A stretch of 64,000 bases of DNA, from the NCBI GenBank assembly GCA_041686375.1, contig JAWLEB010000003.1:62001-126000 (forward strand), read 5' to 3'. Of the stretch, positions 36,286-45,679 are shown piece after piece. Made by a program: the position numbers and the translations under genes. The notes beneath the pieces are model-generated. The model ran no database searches. It was not told where the DNA came from and was given only the letters and a program-made list of their open reading frames with translations. The stretch comes from JAGXLC01 sp041686375. GTDB taxonomy: Bacteria; Bacteroidota; Bacteroidia; Bacteroidales; UBA12077. Position 1 is the stretch's first letter, and each line of letters opens with the position of its first letter.

Positions 36286-37734
36286 TTAACCAACACTGCC
36301 TTCAAGGCTTATTTGAAGTAGTTTTTGCGCTTCTACTGCAAACTCCATTGGTAATTTATTGAGTACTTCCTTTGCATAACCATTGACGATGAGTCCAATT
36401 GCATCCTCATTATCGATTCCCCGTTGGTTGCAATAAAATATTTGATCCTCACTTATTTTAGATGTTGTTGCTTCATGCTCTACAATTGCGCTGGCATTAT
36501 CCGTCTCAATATAAGGAAAGGTATGTGCTCCGCATTTATCACCCAGCAACATTGAATCACATTGAGAAAAATTCCGTGCATTGGATGCATTTTTTGTGAC
36601 CTTTACCAGTCCCCTGTAACTGTTGTTACTGTATCCGGCCGATATTCCTTTTGATACTATGGTGCTTTTTGTATTTTTCCCTACGTGTATCATTTTGGTA
36701 CCGGTGTCGGCTTGTTGATAATTATTGGTTACGGCAACCGAGTAAAATTCACCTACTGAATTGTCTCCCATCAGTATACAACTCGGGTATTTCCATGTGA
36801 TCGCCGACCCTGTTTCTACTTGGGTCCAACTGATTTTTGAGTTTTTGCCTTCGGCTTTTCCTCTTTTGGTCACAAAGTTATATATTCCGCCTTTCCCTTC
36901 TTTATTTCCAGGATACCAGTTCTGAACCGTGGAGTATTTAACATGCGCATTGTCTTTGGAAATAATCTCTACAATAGCTGCATGTAGTTGGTTTTCATCA
37001 CGCATTGGTGCGGTACAGCCTTCGAGATAACTCACATAGCTATCGTCTTCTGCTATTATCAGTGTCCTTTCAAATTGTCCGGTATTGGCAGCATTAATTC
37101 TGAAATACGTTGACAACTCCATTGGCGCTTTTACTCCCTTTGGAATATAGCAAAATGAACCATCACTGAATACTGCTGAATTTAGTGCAGCAAAAAAGTT
37201 ATCCGTATAGGGAACTACACTCCCCATATATTGTTTTATCAAATCCGGATGTTGCTGCACAGCGTCGCTGAAAGAGCAAAAGATGATTCCCAGCTCTGCC
37301 AGTTTTTCTGTAAAAGTGGTTTTTACTGAAGAACTATCCATTACCGCGTCCACAGCTACACCGGCCAATTTTTTCTGTTCGTCAAGTGGAATTCCCAGCT
37401 TATCAAATGTTTTCTTTAGCTCCGGATCAACTTCATCCAAACTTTGAGGGCCTGCCTTTTGTTTAGGTGCTGAATAGTAGATAATATCCTGATACCTAAT
37501 AGGAGGAATTTTCAGGTGCCCCCAGGTAGGCATCTCCATCGATTGCCAATGCCTGAAGGCTTTTAATCGGAAATCTAACAAAAATTCCGGTTCATTTTTC
37601 TTTGCCGAAATCATTCGTATCGTATCTTCATTCAAGCCCTTGGGAATGGCATCACTCTCTATATTTGATGACCAGCCATACTTGTAATCGCCCTGCGTTA
37701 AGTTATTTAATATGTTATCCTGATTATTTTCCAT
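36286..37734 (-). CDS. sufB: Fe-S assembly scaffold protein SufB
   Basis: 482 residues. It shows GYKYGW-like N-terminus (DYKYGWSS), FCYIPKGVKAPMELSTYFR, YLEGCTAP and a C-terminal DKCGAHTFPYI block, all characteristic of SufB. It receives sulfur from SufE and builds the nascent cluster with SufC and SufD. It is the first gene of the suf operon; a TATTTTTG promoter box lies only 7 nt before its ATG. Confidence 0.97.
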   Translation of the reverse strand: MENNQDNILNNLTQGDYKYGWSSNIESDAIPKGLNEDTIRMISAKKNEPEFLLDFRLKAFRHWQSMEMPTWGHLKIPPIRYQDIIYYSAPKQKAGPQSLDEVDPELKKTFDKLGIPLDEQKKLAGVAVDAVMDSSSVKTTFTEKLAELGIIFCSFSDAVQQHPDLIKQYMGSVVPYTDNFFAALNSAVFSDGSFCYIPKGVKAPMELSTYFRINAANTGQFERTLIIAEDDSYVSYLEGCTAPMRDENQLHAAIVEIISKDNAHVKYSTVQNWYPGNKEGKGGIYNFVTKRGKAEGKNSKISWTQVETGSAITWKYPSCILMGDNSVGEFYSVAVTNNYQQADTGTKMIHVGKNTKSTIVSKGISAGYSNNSYRGLVKVTKNASNARNFSQCDSMLLGDKCGAHTFPYIETDNASAIVEHEATTSKISEDQIFYCNQRGIDNEDAIGLIVNGYAKEVLNKLPMEFAVEAQKLLQISLEGSVG

Positions 37735-37741
37735 AACTTTG

Positions 37742-37749
37742 CAAAAATA
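37742..37749 (-). promoter_or_regulatory. Putative -7 promoter box for the suf operon
   Basis: TATTTTTG on the minus strand matches TAnnTTTG. The start codon at 37734 is 7 nt further, so the transcript leader must be near zero if this box is used. No TTTG -33 element is evident. Confidence 0.45.
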
Positions 37750-37912
37750 ATATTATTATATAATAAAACGAGATCTATGTAGAATAATTCTAAATTGGTT
37801 CAAATTTTTTATAATTGTTGGATAGAAGAACAACAGATTTTGATTATTGTTTAGCCCGAATTATTTAAAAATTTTAGTGGATCTCAATCGGAGTTAAATT
37901 TTAGACAATTAA

Positions 37913-38965
37913 ATGCCTATAACTATGAGCGAAGAAGGAGATAATAAACAGAAGAAAATATCAGAACTTGGAGAATTTGGTTTAATCGACCATTTAACAC
38001 ATAAAATTGAGTTAAAGCATAAGAGTTCTCTTTGCGGAGTTGGAGATGACTCTGCAGTCATTAATTATGGTGACTTACATACAGTTGTTACTACTGACCT
38101 TATGTTGGAGGGGATTCATTTTGACCTTATGTATTTTCCCTTGAAGCATTTGGGTTATAAGGCAGTTGTTGTAAATATTTCGGATATTCTGGCAATGAAT
38201 TGCATTCCGCAACAGATTATTGTTTCCCTTGGTATATCCGGCAGATTTGAACTTGGAGATATAGAGAAATTATATAGTGGAATACAACTCGCATGTGAAA
38301 AATATAATATTGATATTATAGGTGGTGATACTACCACCTCTTTGACAGGTCTGACTATTAGTATTACTGCCCTGGGTCAGGGAAGACAAGACAGGATTGT
38401 GTATCGCAACGGAGCTTCCAAAAATGATATTATTTGCACAACCGGCAATTTAGGTGGGGCATATATGGGACTGCAGTTGCTTGAACGCGAGAAAGAGGTT
38501 TTTAAGGCTCACCCGGACACGCAACCTGATCTCTCCGGGTATGACTATATATTAGAACGGCAGTTAAAACCAGAAGCAAGAATTGATGTGATCCGTTTTT
38601 TTGAAGAAAATAACATTGTCCCTACTGCTATGATAGATATTTCTGATGGTCTGGCTTCTGATCTTTTACATATTTGTAGTCTTTCAGATACCGGGTGTAA
38701 AATTTTTCAGGATAAAATTCCTATTGACAATAATACGGTAAAAATGGCGGATAAGTTTGATATAGAACCAACTACAGCAGCATTAAATGGTGGGCAGGAT
38801 TATGAACTTCTTTTTACCATATCGACTGATGATTATTCAAAAATAGAACATGAGGAAAGAATTCATCCGATTGGACATATTACTGACAGTGATTTTGGAA
38901 CATACATGATCAGTTTCAGTGATCATGAGATAGAACTTAAGGCACAGGGCTGGGATAAGAAGTAA
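37913..38965 (+). CDS. thiL: Thiamine-monophosphate kinase
   Basis: 350 residues. Typical ThiL blocks are GVGDDSAV near 42-49, TTDLMLEGIHFD near 62-73, IGGDTTTS near 139-146 and AMIDISDGLASDL near 242-254. It phosphorylates thiamine phosphate to thiamine diphosphate with ATP. The start could also be the in-frame ATG at 37925 (MSEEGD). It converges on lpxA with a 27-bp gap. Confidence 0.93.
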   Translation: MPITMSEEGDNKQKKISELGEFGLIDHLTHKIELKHKSSLCGVGDDSAVINYGDLHTVVTTDLMLEGIHFDLMYFPLKHLGYKAVVVNISDILAMNCIPQQIIVSLGISGRFELGDIEKLYSGIQLACEKYNIDIIGGDTTTSLTGLTISITALGQGRQDRIVYRNGASKNDIICTTGNLGGAYMGLQLLEREKEVFKAHPDTQPDLSGYDYILERQLKPEARIDVIRFFEENNIVPTAMIDISDGLASDLLHICSLSDTGCKIFQDKIPIDNNTVKMADKFDIEPTTAALNGGQDYELLFTISTDDYSKIEHEERIHPIGHITDSDFGTYMISFSDHEIELKAQGWDKK

Positions 38966-38992
38966 GTCCTGTCCTTTTTATCCTTGTAAATT

Positions 38993-39775
38993 TTACTGGG
39001 TGTTTACCCCTTTGATAACTCCTCGCTCAGAGCTTTCTAAAAAGGTTATAATCTCATCTCTTTCTTCTGTTACCGGCATGTTTGATTTAATATTTTCCAT
39101 AGCCTGGCTGTTGTTATTACCTCTTAGGTAGATCTCCCTGTATATTTCAAGGATTTCATTGATTTTTTCATTAGTGAAATTTCTTCGTCGTAATCCAATT
39201 GAATTTACCCCTGCATATGCTAAAGGTTCGTGGGCAGCTTTGATATAAGGGGGCACATCCTTCCTTACCAGAGATCCTCCAGAGATTATTACATGTTTGC
39301 CTATGCGAACAAATTGATGTACAGCCACTAGACCACTGAGAATTGCCCAGTCATCAATTACCACCTCACCGGCAATCTGGCTGGTGTTACCTATGATTAT
39401 ATTATTTCCAATAATACAGTCATGGGCAATATGTGTGTAGGCCATCAGCATGGAATTTCGACCGATTACCGTTTTATTTTTTGATTTTGTTCCGCGGTTA
39501 ACTGTAACACACTCTCTAATTGTAGTATTATCTCCAATCTCTGCTGTTGATTGTTCTCCTTCGAATTTTAGGTCTTGTGGGATAGCTGAAATTACAGCTC
39601 CAGGAAAAATTTTGCAATTTTTCCCAATACGTGCACCATCCATTATAGTTGCATTCGGGCCGATCCATGTGCCATCTCCAATAACAACGTCTCCTGCAAT
39701 ACTTGTAAAAGGCTCTATTTTTACGTTCTTTCCTATGTTTGCATCGGGATGTATGTGTGTGTTTGGTCTGTCCAT
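38993..39775 (-). CDS. lpxA: UDP-N-acetylglucosamine acyltransferase LpxA
   Basis: 260 residues with many hexapeptide repeats of the left-handed beta-helix (from about 3 to 190), then a helical C-terminal domain containing LRRRNFTNEKI. It includes the MAYTHIAHDCIIGN region with the catalytic His. It adds the first acyl chain in lipid A synthesis. Its ATG shares one base with the lpxC-fabZ stop (TAATG), so translation is coupled. Confidence 0.96.
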   Translation of the reverse strand: MDRPNTHIHPDANIGKNVKIEPFTSIAGDVVIGDGTWIGPNATIMDGARIGKNCKIFPGAVISAIPQDLKFEGEQSTAEIGDNTTIRECVTVNRGTKSKNKTVIGRNSMLMAYTHIAHDCIIGNNIIIGNTSQIAGEVVIDDWAILSGLVAVHQFVRIGKHVIISGGSLVRKDVPPYIKAAHEPLAYAGVNSIGLRRRNFTNEKINEILEIYREIYLRGNNNSQAMENIKSNMPVTEERDEIITFLESSERGVIKGVNTQ

Positions 39776-41172
39776 TATTTTTTATTTTTAGCAATTTGTG
39801 CAGTTAATTCACCTTCCATAACCATAGAGTTTCCAACAAATGCCTGTCCTGCCATTGTTACAATTCCTCTTCGTATAGGCGCTTTGAGAGATAGTTTATA
39901 TACCAGCGTATCTCCCGGAACTACTTTTCTTTTAAACCGTACTTTATCTATTTTTAAAAAGTAGGTATGATAATTTTCCGGATCAGGAACTGAATTAAGC
40001 ACTAATATACCTCCGACTTGTGCCATAGACTCTACCTGTAAGACTCCGGGCATTATGGGTTCATTTGGGAAATGCCCCGCAAAAAAACTTTCATTCATGG
40101 TGACATTCTTTAATCCAATAACTGAAGATTGATCCAATTCCAGTATTTTGTCTACCAACAAAAAGGGAGGCCTATGAGGTAAATAATTGCGTACCTTATT
40201 GATATCCATCAATGGAGGTTTGTTCAGGTCAATAGATGGAATGTGATCTTCTGATGCTTCTTTACGAATTTTTTGTAGGATTTTTTTAGCCAGTTCTGTG
40301 TTTGCATGATGCCCAGGTTTCTTGGCAATTATCTTGGCTTTAATTGGCCGTCCAATTAAAGCCAAATCTCCCATCATGTCTAACAATTTATGACGAGCAG
40401 GTTCATTGTTATAGTATAAGTCTACATTATTGAGAACGCCTTCCGGTTTGACTTTAACTCTTGGCTTATTGAATAAATCTGCAATGCGGTCGAGTTCTTC
40501 CTGGGGAACAGCGTTTTCCATAATAACGATAGCATTTTCTAAATCTCCGCCTTTAATGAGATTGTTTCTTAACAGGAATTCTAATTCATGAAAGAATACG
40601 AACGTTCTTGATGGAGCAATTTCTTTTTTGAAATCAGTTTCTTGCTCATAAGATGCGTATTGATAACCCAATACTTTTGAATTATAATCTATTAAAACAT
40701 TGATAGACAGTTCTTCATCAGGGTAGGCAATGAGTTCAATATCGTTTTCTTCATCTTTGAAGATTGTCTTTTCTTTTATCTCATAATAGTTTTTATCTTC
40801 ATCCTGTTCTTCAATTCCTGTTTTTTCAAATTCCTCAGCATATACTCTTGAACTGCCATCCATGATAGGCGTTTCCGGTCCATTCAATTCAATGAGTACG
40901 TTATCAATGCCCATACCTTTTAAAGCAGCCATGACATGCTCTATGGTATGTATCTTTATTCCTTTTTCTTCGATAGTAGTTCCCCTGGATGTATCTACTA
41001 CATTATCCACAATAGCTTTAATTATGGGTTTCTCTTTCAGATCAACACGCTGAAACTTATACCCGTAATTAGGAGAGGCGGGTTTGAATTGTATTTCTAC
41101 TTCGTATCCAGTATGTAGACCTTTTCCTTTTAGTTTTATCGGTTCGCTTATAGTTGTTTGCTTATCACCCAT
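39775..41172 (-). CDS. lpxC-fabZ: Bifunctional LpxC-FabZ fusion enzyme
   Basis: 465 residues. Residues 1-~305 are LpxC, the zinc deacetylase for UDP-3-O-acyl-GlcNAc, with TIEHVMAALKGMG (zinc His) and HKLLDMMGDLALIG (zinc His/Asp). Residues ~315-465 are FabZ, the 3-hydroxyacyl-ACP dehydratase, with LPHRPPFLLVDK (catalytic His) and GHFPNEPIMPGVLQVESMAQ. The fusion is a recognised Bacteroidota arrangement. It joins lipid A commitment to the fatty-acid step that competes for the same hydroxyacyl-ACP. Confidence 0.97.
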   Translation of the reverse strand: MGDKQTTISEPIKLKGKGLHTGYEVEIQFKPASPNYGYKFQRVDLKEKPIIKAIVDNVVDTSRGTTIEEKGIKIHTIEHVMAALKGMGIDNVLIELNGPETPIMDGSSRVYAEEFEKTGIEEQDEDKNYYEIKEKTIFKDEENDIELIAYPDEELSINVLIDYNSKVLGYQYASYEQETDFKKEIAPSRTFVFFHELEFLLRNNLIKGGDLENAIVIMENAVPQEELDRIADLFNKPRVKVKPEGVLNNVDLYYNNEPARHKLLDMMGDLALIGRPIKAKIIAKKPGHHANTELAKKILQKIRKEASEDHIPSIDLNKPPLMDINKVRNYLPHRPPFLLVDKILELDQSSVIGLKNVTMNESFFAGHFPNEPIMPGVLQVESMAQVGGILVLNSVPDPENYHTYFLKIDKVRFKRKVVPGDTLVYKLSLKAPIRRGIVTMAGQAFVGNSMVMEGELTAQIAKNKK

Positions 41173-41189
41173 AAATATGGTTGTTTAAA

Positions 41190-42227
41190 TTACTGATTAT
41201 TGGATAACTTTTTTATATGGTCTTCTAGTTCATTAATTTTTTTGTATAGCTCCGGAAGTTTTCTGAATAAAACATATGACTTTTGATACTTCCCAAAGTC
41301 AAATGCAGGAGCTCCCTGCACAATCTCTCCATCTTTTATATTGGACGTAATACCCGATTGAGCTGCTATTCTCACATGATTCCCTATTCTCAGGTGTCCT
41401 ACAATGCCCACTTGTCCCCCAAGCATACAGTCCCTCCCAATTTTTGTTGAGCCGGCTATACCAGTCTGTGCAGCAATTACAGTGTTCTCTCCAATCTCTA
41501 CATTATGAGCAATTTGTATTAGATTGTCAAGTTTAACACCTTTCCTTATTATCGTAGAACCAATAGTAGCCCTGTCAATACATGTATTGGAACCTATTTC
41601 TACATTATCTTCTATAATAACACTTCCAACTTGTGGAATTTTCTGATAGTTGTTATTGCTTTGTGGAGCAAAACCAAAGCCATCACTGCCTATCACTATG
41701 CCAGCATGGAAAATACACTTAGCGCCTATCTGGCAGCCATGATATAGTTTAACATCGGCATATAATATTGTCCCTTCTTTTATGGTAACATTGTCGCCTA
41801 TATAACAGTGGGGAAGGATTTTTACATTGTCCTCGATTATAGTGTTTTTCCCTATAAATACATAATCTCCTATATATACATTTTTTCCTGTTTTAACACC
41901 TTCACTGACAGATGCAGTTTTGCTTATTCCTGTTTCCGTGATTTTATGGGTATCGACAAAAGACAATAATTTTGCAAAAGACTCATAGGCATTATCAACT
42001 TTTATGAGCGTACTTTGTATGGCATCATTCGTATTAAAGTCTTTGTTTACTAAAATGATAGATGCTTTGCTTGTTTTGAGGTATTTAGTGTATTTAGGAT
42101 TTGCTATAAACGATATGGTACCTTCTTTGCCTTCTTCAATTTTTGAAAAATCATTTACTTTAGTATTAGGATCCCCTTCTATATTTCCATTCAGTATGTT
42201 TGCTATCTCTTTAGCTGTAAATTCCAT
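41190..42227 (-). CDS. lpxD: UDP-3-O-acylglucosamine N-acyltransferase LpxD
   Basis: 345 residues. The N-terminal uridine-binding domain (about 1-100) contains ISFIANPKYTKYL. The left-handed beta-helix (about 105-310) has the GSDGFGFAP block and HNVEIG with the catalytic His. The C-terminal helices carry KLPELYKKINELE. It adds the second hydroxyacyl chain of lipid A. First gene of lpxD / lpxC-fabZ / lpxA; 17-bp gap to the next. Confidence 0.96.
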   Translation of the reverse strand: MEFTAKEIANILNGNIEGDPNTKVNDFSKIEEGKEGTISFIANPKYTKYLKTSKASIILVNKDFNTNDAIQSTLIKVDNAYESFAKLLSFVDTHKITETGISKTASVSEGVKTGKNVYIGDYVFIGKNTIIEDNVKILPHCYIGDNVTIKEGTILYADVKLYHGCQIGAKCIFHAGIVIGSDGFGFAPQSNNNYQKIPQVGSVIIEDNVEIGSNTCIDRATIGSTIIRKGVKLDNLIQIAHNVEIGENTVIAAQTGIAGSTKIGRDCMLGGQVGIVGHLRIGNHVRIAAQSGITSNIKDGEIVQGAPAFDFGKYQKSYVLFRKLPELYKKINELEDHIKKLSNNQ

Positions 42228-42249
42228 GTTTTCGGCTGTTAAATTTCCG

Positions 42250-42257
42250 CAAAAATA
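42250..42257 (-). promoter_or_regulatory. Putative -7 promoter box for the lpxD operon
   Basis: TATTTTTG on the minus strand lies 22 nt before the lpxD ATG. No convincing -33 TTTG is seen at the expected distance. Confidence 0.45.
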
Positions 42258-42271
42258 ATGATAATTTGTAA

Positions 42272-43492
42272 TTAAATATTATTTTCTTTTGGATAACATA
42301 AAAAATATTTTTTTACTATCTTCGATAAAACAGATAGGTTGAGCATGTCTGAGGCTTCCGCTACATCTGTTACTTCATCGTTTTTGTCAATAATCTGTAT
42401 TTTGTCATCCAAAGCACTGTAAGCTTTATTTGTCAGGTTACTCGAAAATACAAAATAATGAATGTCTTCATCTTTAATATTATCCTGATTTTGAATCTGT
42501 TCTTTAAAATTTTCAACTAGTTTTGTGTCAAAAGGTTCATTTTGCAATTCAATTTTATATAATTTTCTGTTATACATCTTTTTGCATAAGTTAGAAAGTA
42601 CATAGTCGTCGTGATTAGCCCAGTTTTTTATGCTGACTGCAATATCGCTGTCGTCCAGCTGTGCAAAGTTTAACAGAAGATTTTTTTCATTGTCAATTTT
42701 GTATTGTTCTGTTAAAAAATATTTCATCACCGGGGTGCATGTGAGTTCTTCTCCTTTGTATATTAATTCTTTTGCTCTTTTGATGATATTGGTAATGAGC
42801 TGTTCAGCAGAGATTACCGTCTTGTGAAAGTATACCTGCCAGTACATTATCCACCTTGCTATTAAAAATTTCTCAATAGAATGAATGCCTTTAGCTTCAA
42901 TAACCAATTGATCATTATGAACATTGAGCATTTTTATAATTCTGTCTGAGCCTATTATGCCTTCTGAGACTCCTGTGTAAAAACTGTCACGGCGAAGATA
43001 ATCCAGTCGGTCAACATCAAGTTGACTTGATACCAGTTGATGTAAAAATCGTTTCTTATATTTTCCTGTGAATATTTCAATCGCAAGACTGAGTTCTCCA
43101 TAAAATTTCTTGTTTAGTTCATGCATTAAAAGAAGCGATAATTGCTCATGGGAGTAACCATCAATGAGTACGTTTTCTAAGGTATGGGATAGCGGCCCGT
43201 GTCCAAGGTCGTGTAGTAATATTGCAATTTTTGCAGCTCTGGCTTCTTCTGATGTTATCTCATGTCCCTTTGAACGGATGATATCAATAGTTAATTGCAT
43301 TAGGTGTATGGCTCCCAAAGAATGGTGGAAGCGTGTATGTGTGGCTCCGGGATAAACATAATGAGTTAATCCCAATTGTTTAATTCTTCTTAGTCTCTGG
43401 AAATAAGGGGCTTCTATTAAATCGTAAATGATTTCATCGTAAATGTTTATAAATCCATATACCGGGTCATTTATAATTTTCTTTTTGTTCAT
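42272..43492 (-). CDS. HD-superfamily phosphohydrolase
   Basis: 406 residues. The metal motif is H56/H57 (RFHHSLGA), the HD pair H94-D95 in LLHDLGHGPLSH with H98, and a later Asp in LDVDRLDYL. This matches the dGTPase/SAMHD1-like HD family (YdhJ-like proteins) in Bacteroidota. Substrate unknown. It is directly upstream of lpxD on the same strand, which has its own promoter box. Confidence 0.85.
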   Translation of the reverse strand: MNKKKIINDPVYGFINIYDEIIYDLIEAPYFQRLRRIKQLGLTHYVYPGATHTRFHHSLGAIHLMQLTIDIIRSKGHEITSEEARAAKIAILLHDLGHGPLSHTLENVLIDGYSHEQLSLLLMHELNKKFYGELSLAIEIFTGKYKKRFLHQLVSSQLDVDRLDYLRRDSFYTGVSEGIIGSDRIIKMLNVHNDQLVIEAKGIHSIEKFLIARWIMYWQVYFHKTVISAEQLITNIIKRAKELIYKGEELTCTPVMKYFLTEQYKIDNEKNLLLNFAQLDDSDIAVSIKNWANHDDYVLSNLCKKMYNRKLYKIELQNEPFDTKLVENFKEQIQNQDNIKDEDIHYFVFSSNLTNKAYSALDDKIQIIDKNDEVTDVAEASDMLNLSVLSKIVKKYFLCYPKENNI

Positions 43493-43717
43493 ATAATTGT
43501 TTTTGTTAGCAAATTTGGTTTTTATATCATTGATTTAGTGAGCCTTATACTTCATTTATATTATGGCTAATTATGCTTGTATAAATTGTCTAATTTTCTT
43601 TTATTAATTCAGATTTGATTGCCAGACAAATGTAATAAAATATGAAGCACACCTCATACCTTAATATATCATAAATTTTTAATTATTTTTACAAAAAACC
43701 TTCCTGCACGGACGCAC

Positions 43718-43783
43718 ACAAAAGCCGATGCATAAAGAATGAGGGTTCCATTTGATCAAAAAATAATAAACAATAATCAAATG
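43718..43783 (+). repeat. R1 fragment plus R2-like palindrome upstream of rimP
   Basis: The text around 43730-43750 (ATAAAGAATGAGGGTTCCAT) matches the minus-strand sense of R1 copy 1 (ATAAAGCATGAGGGTTCCAT). It is followed by an R2-like unit with perfect 8-bp ends: CATTTGAT at 43749-43756 and ATCAAATG at 43776-43783. It lies in the 417-bp gap 43493-43909, and faces rimP in the same sense as the other copies face their genes. Confidence 0.5.
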
Positions 43784-43807
43784 CGACACAATAATTTTGG
43801 TTCTATA

Positions 43808-43839
43808 TTTGTCTATTAATAAGATAATTTTTATTTTTG
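43808..43839 (+). promoter_or_regulatory. Bacteroidota-type promoter for rimP-nusA-infB
   Basis: TTTG at 43808-43811, a 20-nt spacer, then TATTTTTG at 43832-43839. Both elements and spacing match the consensus. The predicted leader is about 65 nt and contains a terminator-like hairpin. Confidence 0.7.
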
Positions 43840-43862
43840 CAAAAATAAAAAGAAGCGAGTGG

Positions 43863-43886
43863 AAGGGGGACAATGTCCCCTTTTTT
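43863..43886 (+). terminator. Terminator-like hairpin in the rimP leader (putative attenuator)
   Basis: AAGGGGGAC (43863-43871) pairs with GTCCCCTTT (43875-43883), including one G-U, around an AAT loop. It is followed by more Ts (to 43886). It lies between the promoter and the rimP start at 43910, so it could halt transcription before the operon. Confidence 0.6.
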
Positions 43887-43909
43887 CGTATCCTTCAACA
43901 AAATAAAGA

Positions 43910-44368
43910 ATGATTGACGAAAAACAAATAGTTACAGTACTGGACAAAATACTTGATAAAGAAAAGTATTTTCTTGTAGAAGTATCTAATAAAAAAGACA
44001 ATATAAAAGTTATTGTGGACGGGTATAATAATTTCAGACTTGATGATTGCATTTGGATAAGTCGCCGGTTAAAAGATGAATTCAGAGGTGAACTGGATGA
44101 TTATAACCTGGAAGTTACATCCCCGGGTTTAAATGCTCCATTTAAAGTAAAAGAACAGTACGAGAAAAATATTGGCCGGGAAGTGGAAGTTTTACTAATG
44201 GATGGAGCGAAAGTTACAGGTACCTTACAAAATTATTCACCTGAGAAAATTCAGATTGAAGAGCAAAAAAAGATTGAGGAGAAAGGGAAAAAAAGCAAAA
44301 CAATTACAAAGGAAACAGGCATAGATCTTAAGGATATAAAAAAAACGAAACTAATAATTACATTCTAA
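43910..44368 (+). CDS. rimP: Ribosome maturation factor RimP
   Basis: 152 residues, standard length. The N-terminal alpha/beta domain contains YFLVEV and VIVDGYNNFRLDDC; LEVTSPGLNAPFK is the conserved RimP block at about 64-76. It assists 30S subunit maturation. First gene of rimP-nusA-infB, a widely conserved order; 13 bp from nusA. Confidence 0.95.
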   Translation: MIDEKQIVTVLDKILDKEKYFLVEVSNKKDNIKVIVDGYNNFRLDDCIWISRRLKDEFRGELDDYNLEVTSPGLNAPFKVKEQYEKNIGREVEVLLMDGAKVTGTLQNYSPEKIQIEEQKKIEEKGKKSKTITKETGIDLKDIKKTKLIITF

Positions 44369-44381
44369 ATACAAGTGAGAA

Positions 44382-45617
44382 ATGGATAATCTAAATATGT
44401 TTGATACGTTCAAGGAGTTCAAAGAACTGAAAAATATTGACAGGGCAACCATGATGAATGTTCTGGAGGAAGTCTTCAGAAAGGCCCTTATAAAGAAATT
44501 TGGAACGGATGACAATTTTGATATAATCATCAATATAGACAAAGGCGATTTTGAGATTTGGAGAAACCGTGAAGTGGTTGAAGATGGGGAAGTGGAAGAT
44601 GAGAATCTTCAGATACCTATTTCAGAAGCCAAAAAGATAGATGAAGATTATGAAGTCGGTGAAGAAGTGACGGATGAGGTGAAAATTGAAGATTTCGGAC
44701 GCCGCTCCATTCTTTCTTTAAGGCAGCATCTGACTTCTAAAATTCTGGAATTAGAGAGAAATCTGATTTTTAATAAGTATAAAAAGCGCATAGGGCAAAT
44801 TGTTAGCGGAGAAGTGTATCAGGTATGGAAGAGGGAAATACTTGTACTTGATGATGAAGGGAATGAACTCATTTTGCCCCGAGAAGAACAGATTCCTTCT
44901 GATCATTTTAGGAAAGGAGACCTTTTAAGGGCAGTAGTTGTAAGGGTTGAGATGAAAAACAATACGCCCCTGATTATTATTTCCCGTACTTCTCCAGTAT
45001 TTCTTGAACGGTTATTTGAGTTTGAGGTGCCTGAAATATATGATGGATTGATTACAATTAAGAAAATTGTGAGGGCTCCCGGCGAAAAAGCTAAAGTTGC
45101 AGTTGAATCCTACGATGATCGTATTGATCCTGTGGGTTCTTGTGTAGGAATGAAAGGCTCAAGAATACATGGAATTGTACGTGAACTCAGGAATGAAAAT
45201 ATTGACGTGATCAATTATACCAATAACATTCAGCTTTATATTCAGCGATCTTTAAGTCCTGCAAAAATCAACTCTATTAAGTTTAACGACGAAGACAAAA
45301 AAGCTGAGGTTTTTTTGGAGCCTGAAGAAGTTTCACTGGCAATTGGTAAAGGCGGATTAAATATTAAGTTAGCCAGCCAGCTAACCGGTTATGAGATAGA
45401 TGTATACAGGGAGGCTGTTGAAGACGAAGAGGATGTTAGCATTGATGAATTTTCTGATGAGATAGATCAGTGGATAATTGATATTCTAAAGTCTGTGGGA
45501 CTTGATACAGCTAAAAGTGTTTTAGAGCTGAGCAAAGATGAATTAGAAAGAAGAACTGATTTAGAAGAAGAAACCATTGATGATATAATAGAAATTTTTA
45601 AATCAGAATTTGAATAA
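44382..45617 (+). CDS. nusA: Transcription factor NusA
   Basis: 411 residues. The N-terminal RNA polymerase-binding domain is followed by an S1 domain (about 132-200) and two KH domains; VGSCVGMKGSRIHGIVREL and IGKGGLNIKLASQLTGYEI are the two KH loops. A short acidic helical tail ends the protein, with no long acidic repeats. It controls pausing, termination and antitermination, so autoregulation through the rimP leader is possible. Confidence 0.96.
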   Translation: MDNLNMFDTFKEFKELKNIDRATMMNVLEEVFRKALIKKFGTDDNFDIIINIDKGDFEIWRNREVVEDGEVEDENLQIPISEAKKIDEDYEVGEEVTDEVKIEDFGRRSILSLRQHLTSKILELERNLIFNKYKKRIGQIVSGEVYQVWKREILVLDDEGNELILPREEQIPSDHFRKGDLLRAVVVRVEMKNNTPLIIISRTSPVFLERLFEFEVPEIYDGLITIKKIVRAPGEKAKVAVESYDDRIDPVGSCVGMKGSRIHGIVRELRNENIDVINYTNNIQLYIQRSLSPAKINSIKFNDEDKKAEVFLEPEEVSLAIGKGGLNIKLASQLTGYEIDVYREAVEDEEDVSIDEFSDEIDQWIIDILKSVGLDTAKSVLELSKDELERRTDLEEETIDDIIEIFKSEFE

Positions 45618-45679
45618 ATTAATAGATTAATTATAATTTAGCGGATTGATTATTTAAGATAAATTTTGTGGGGTTATAT

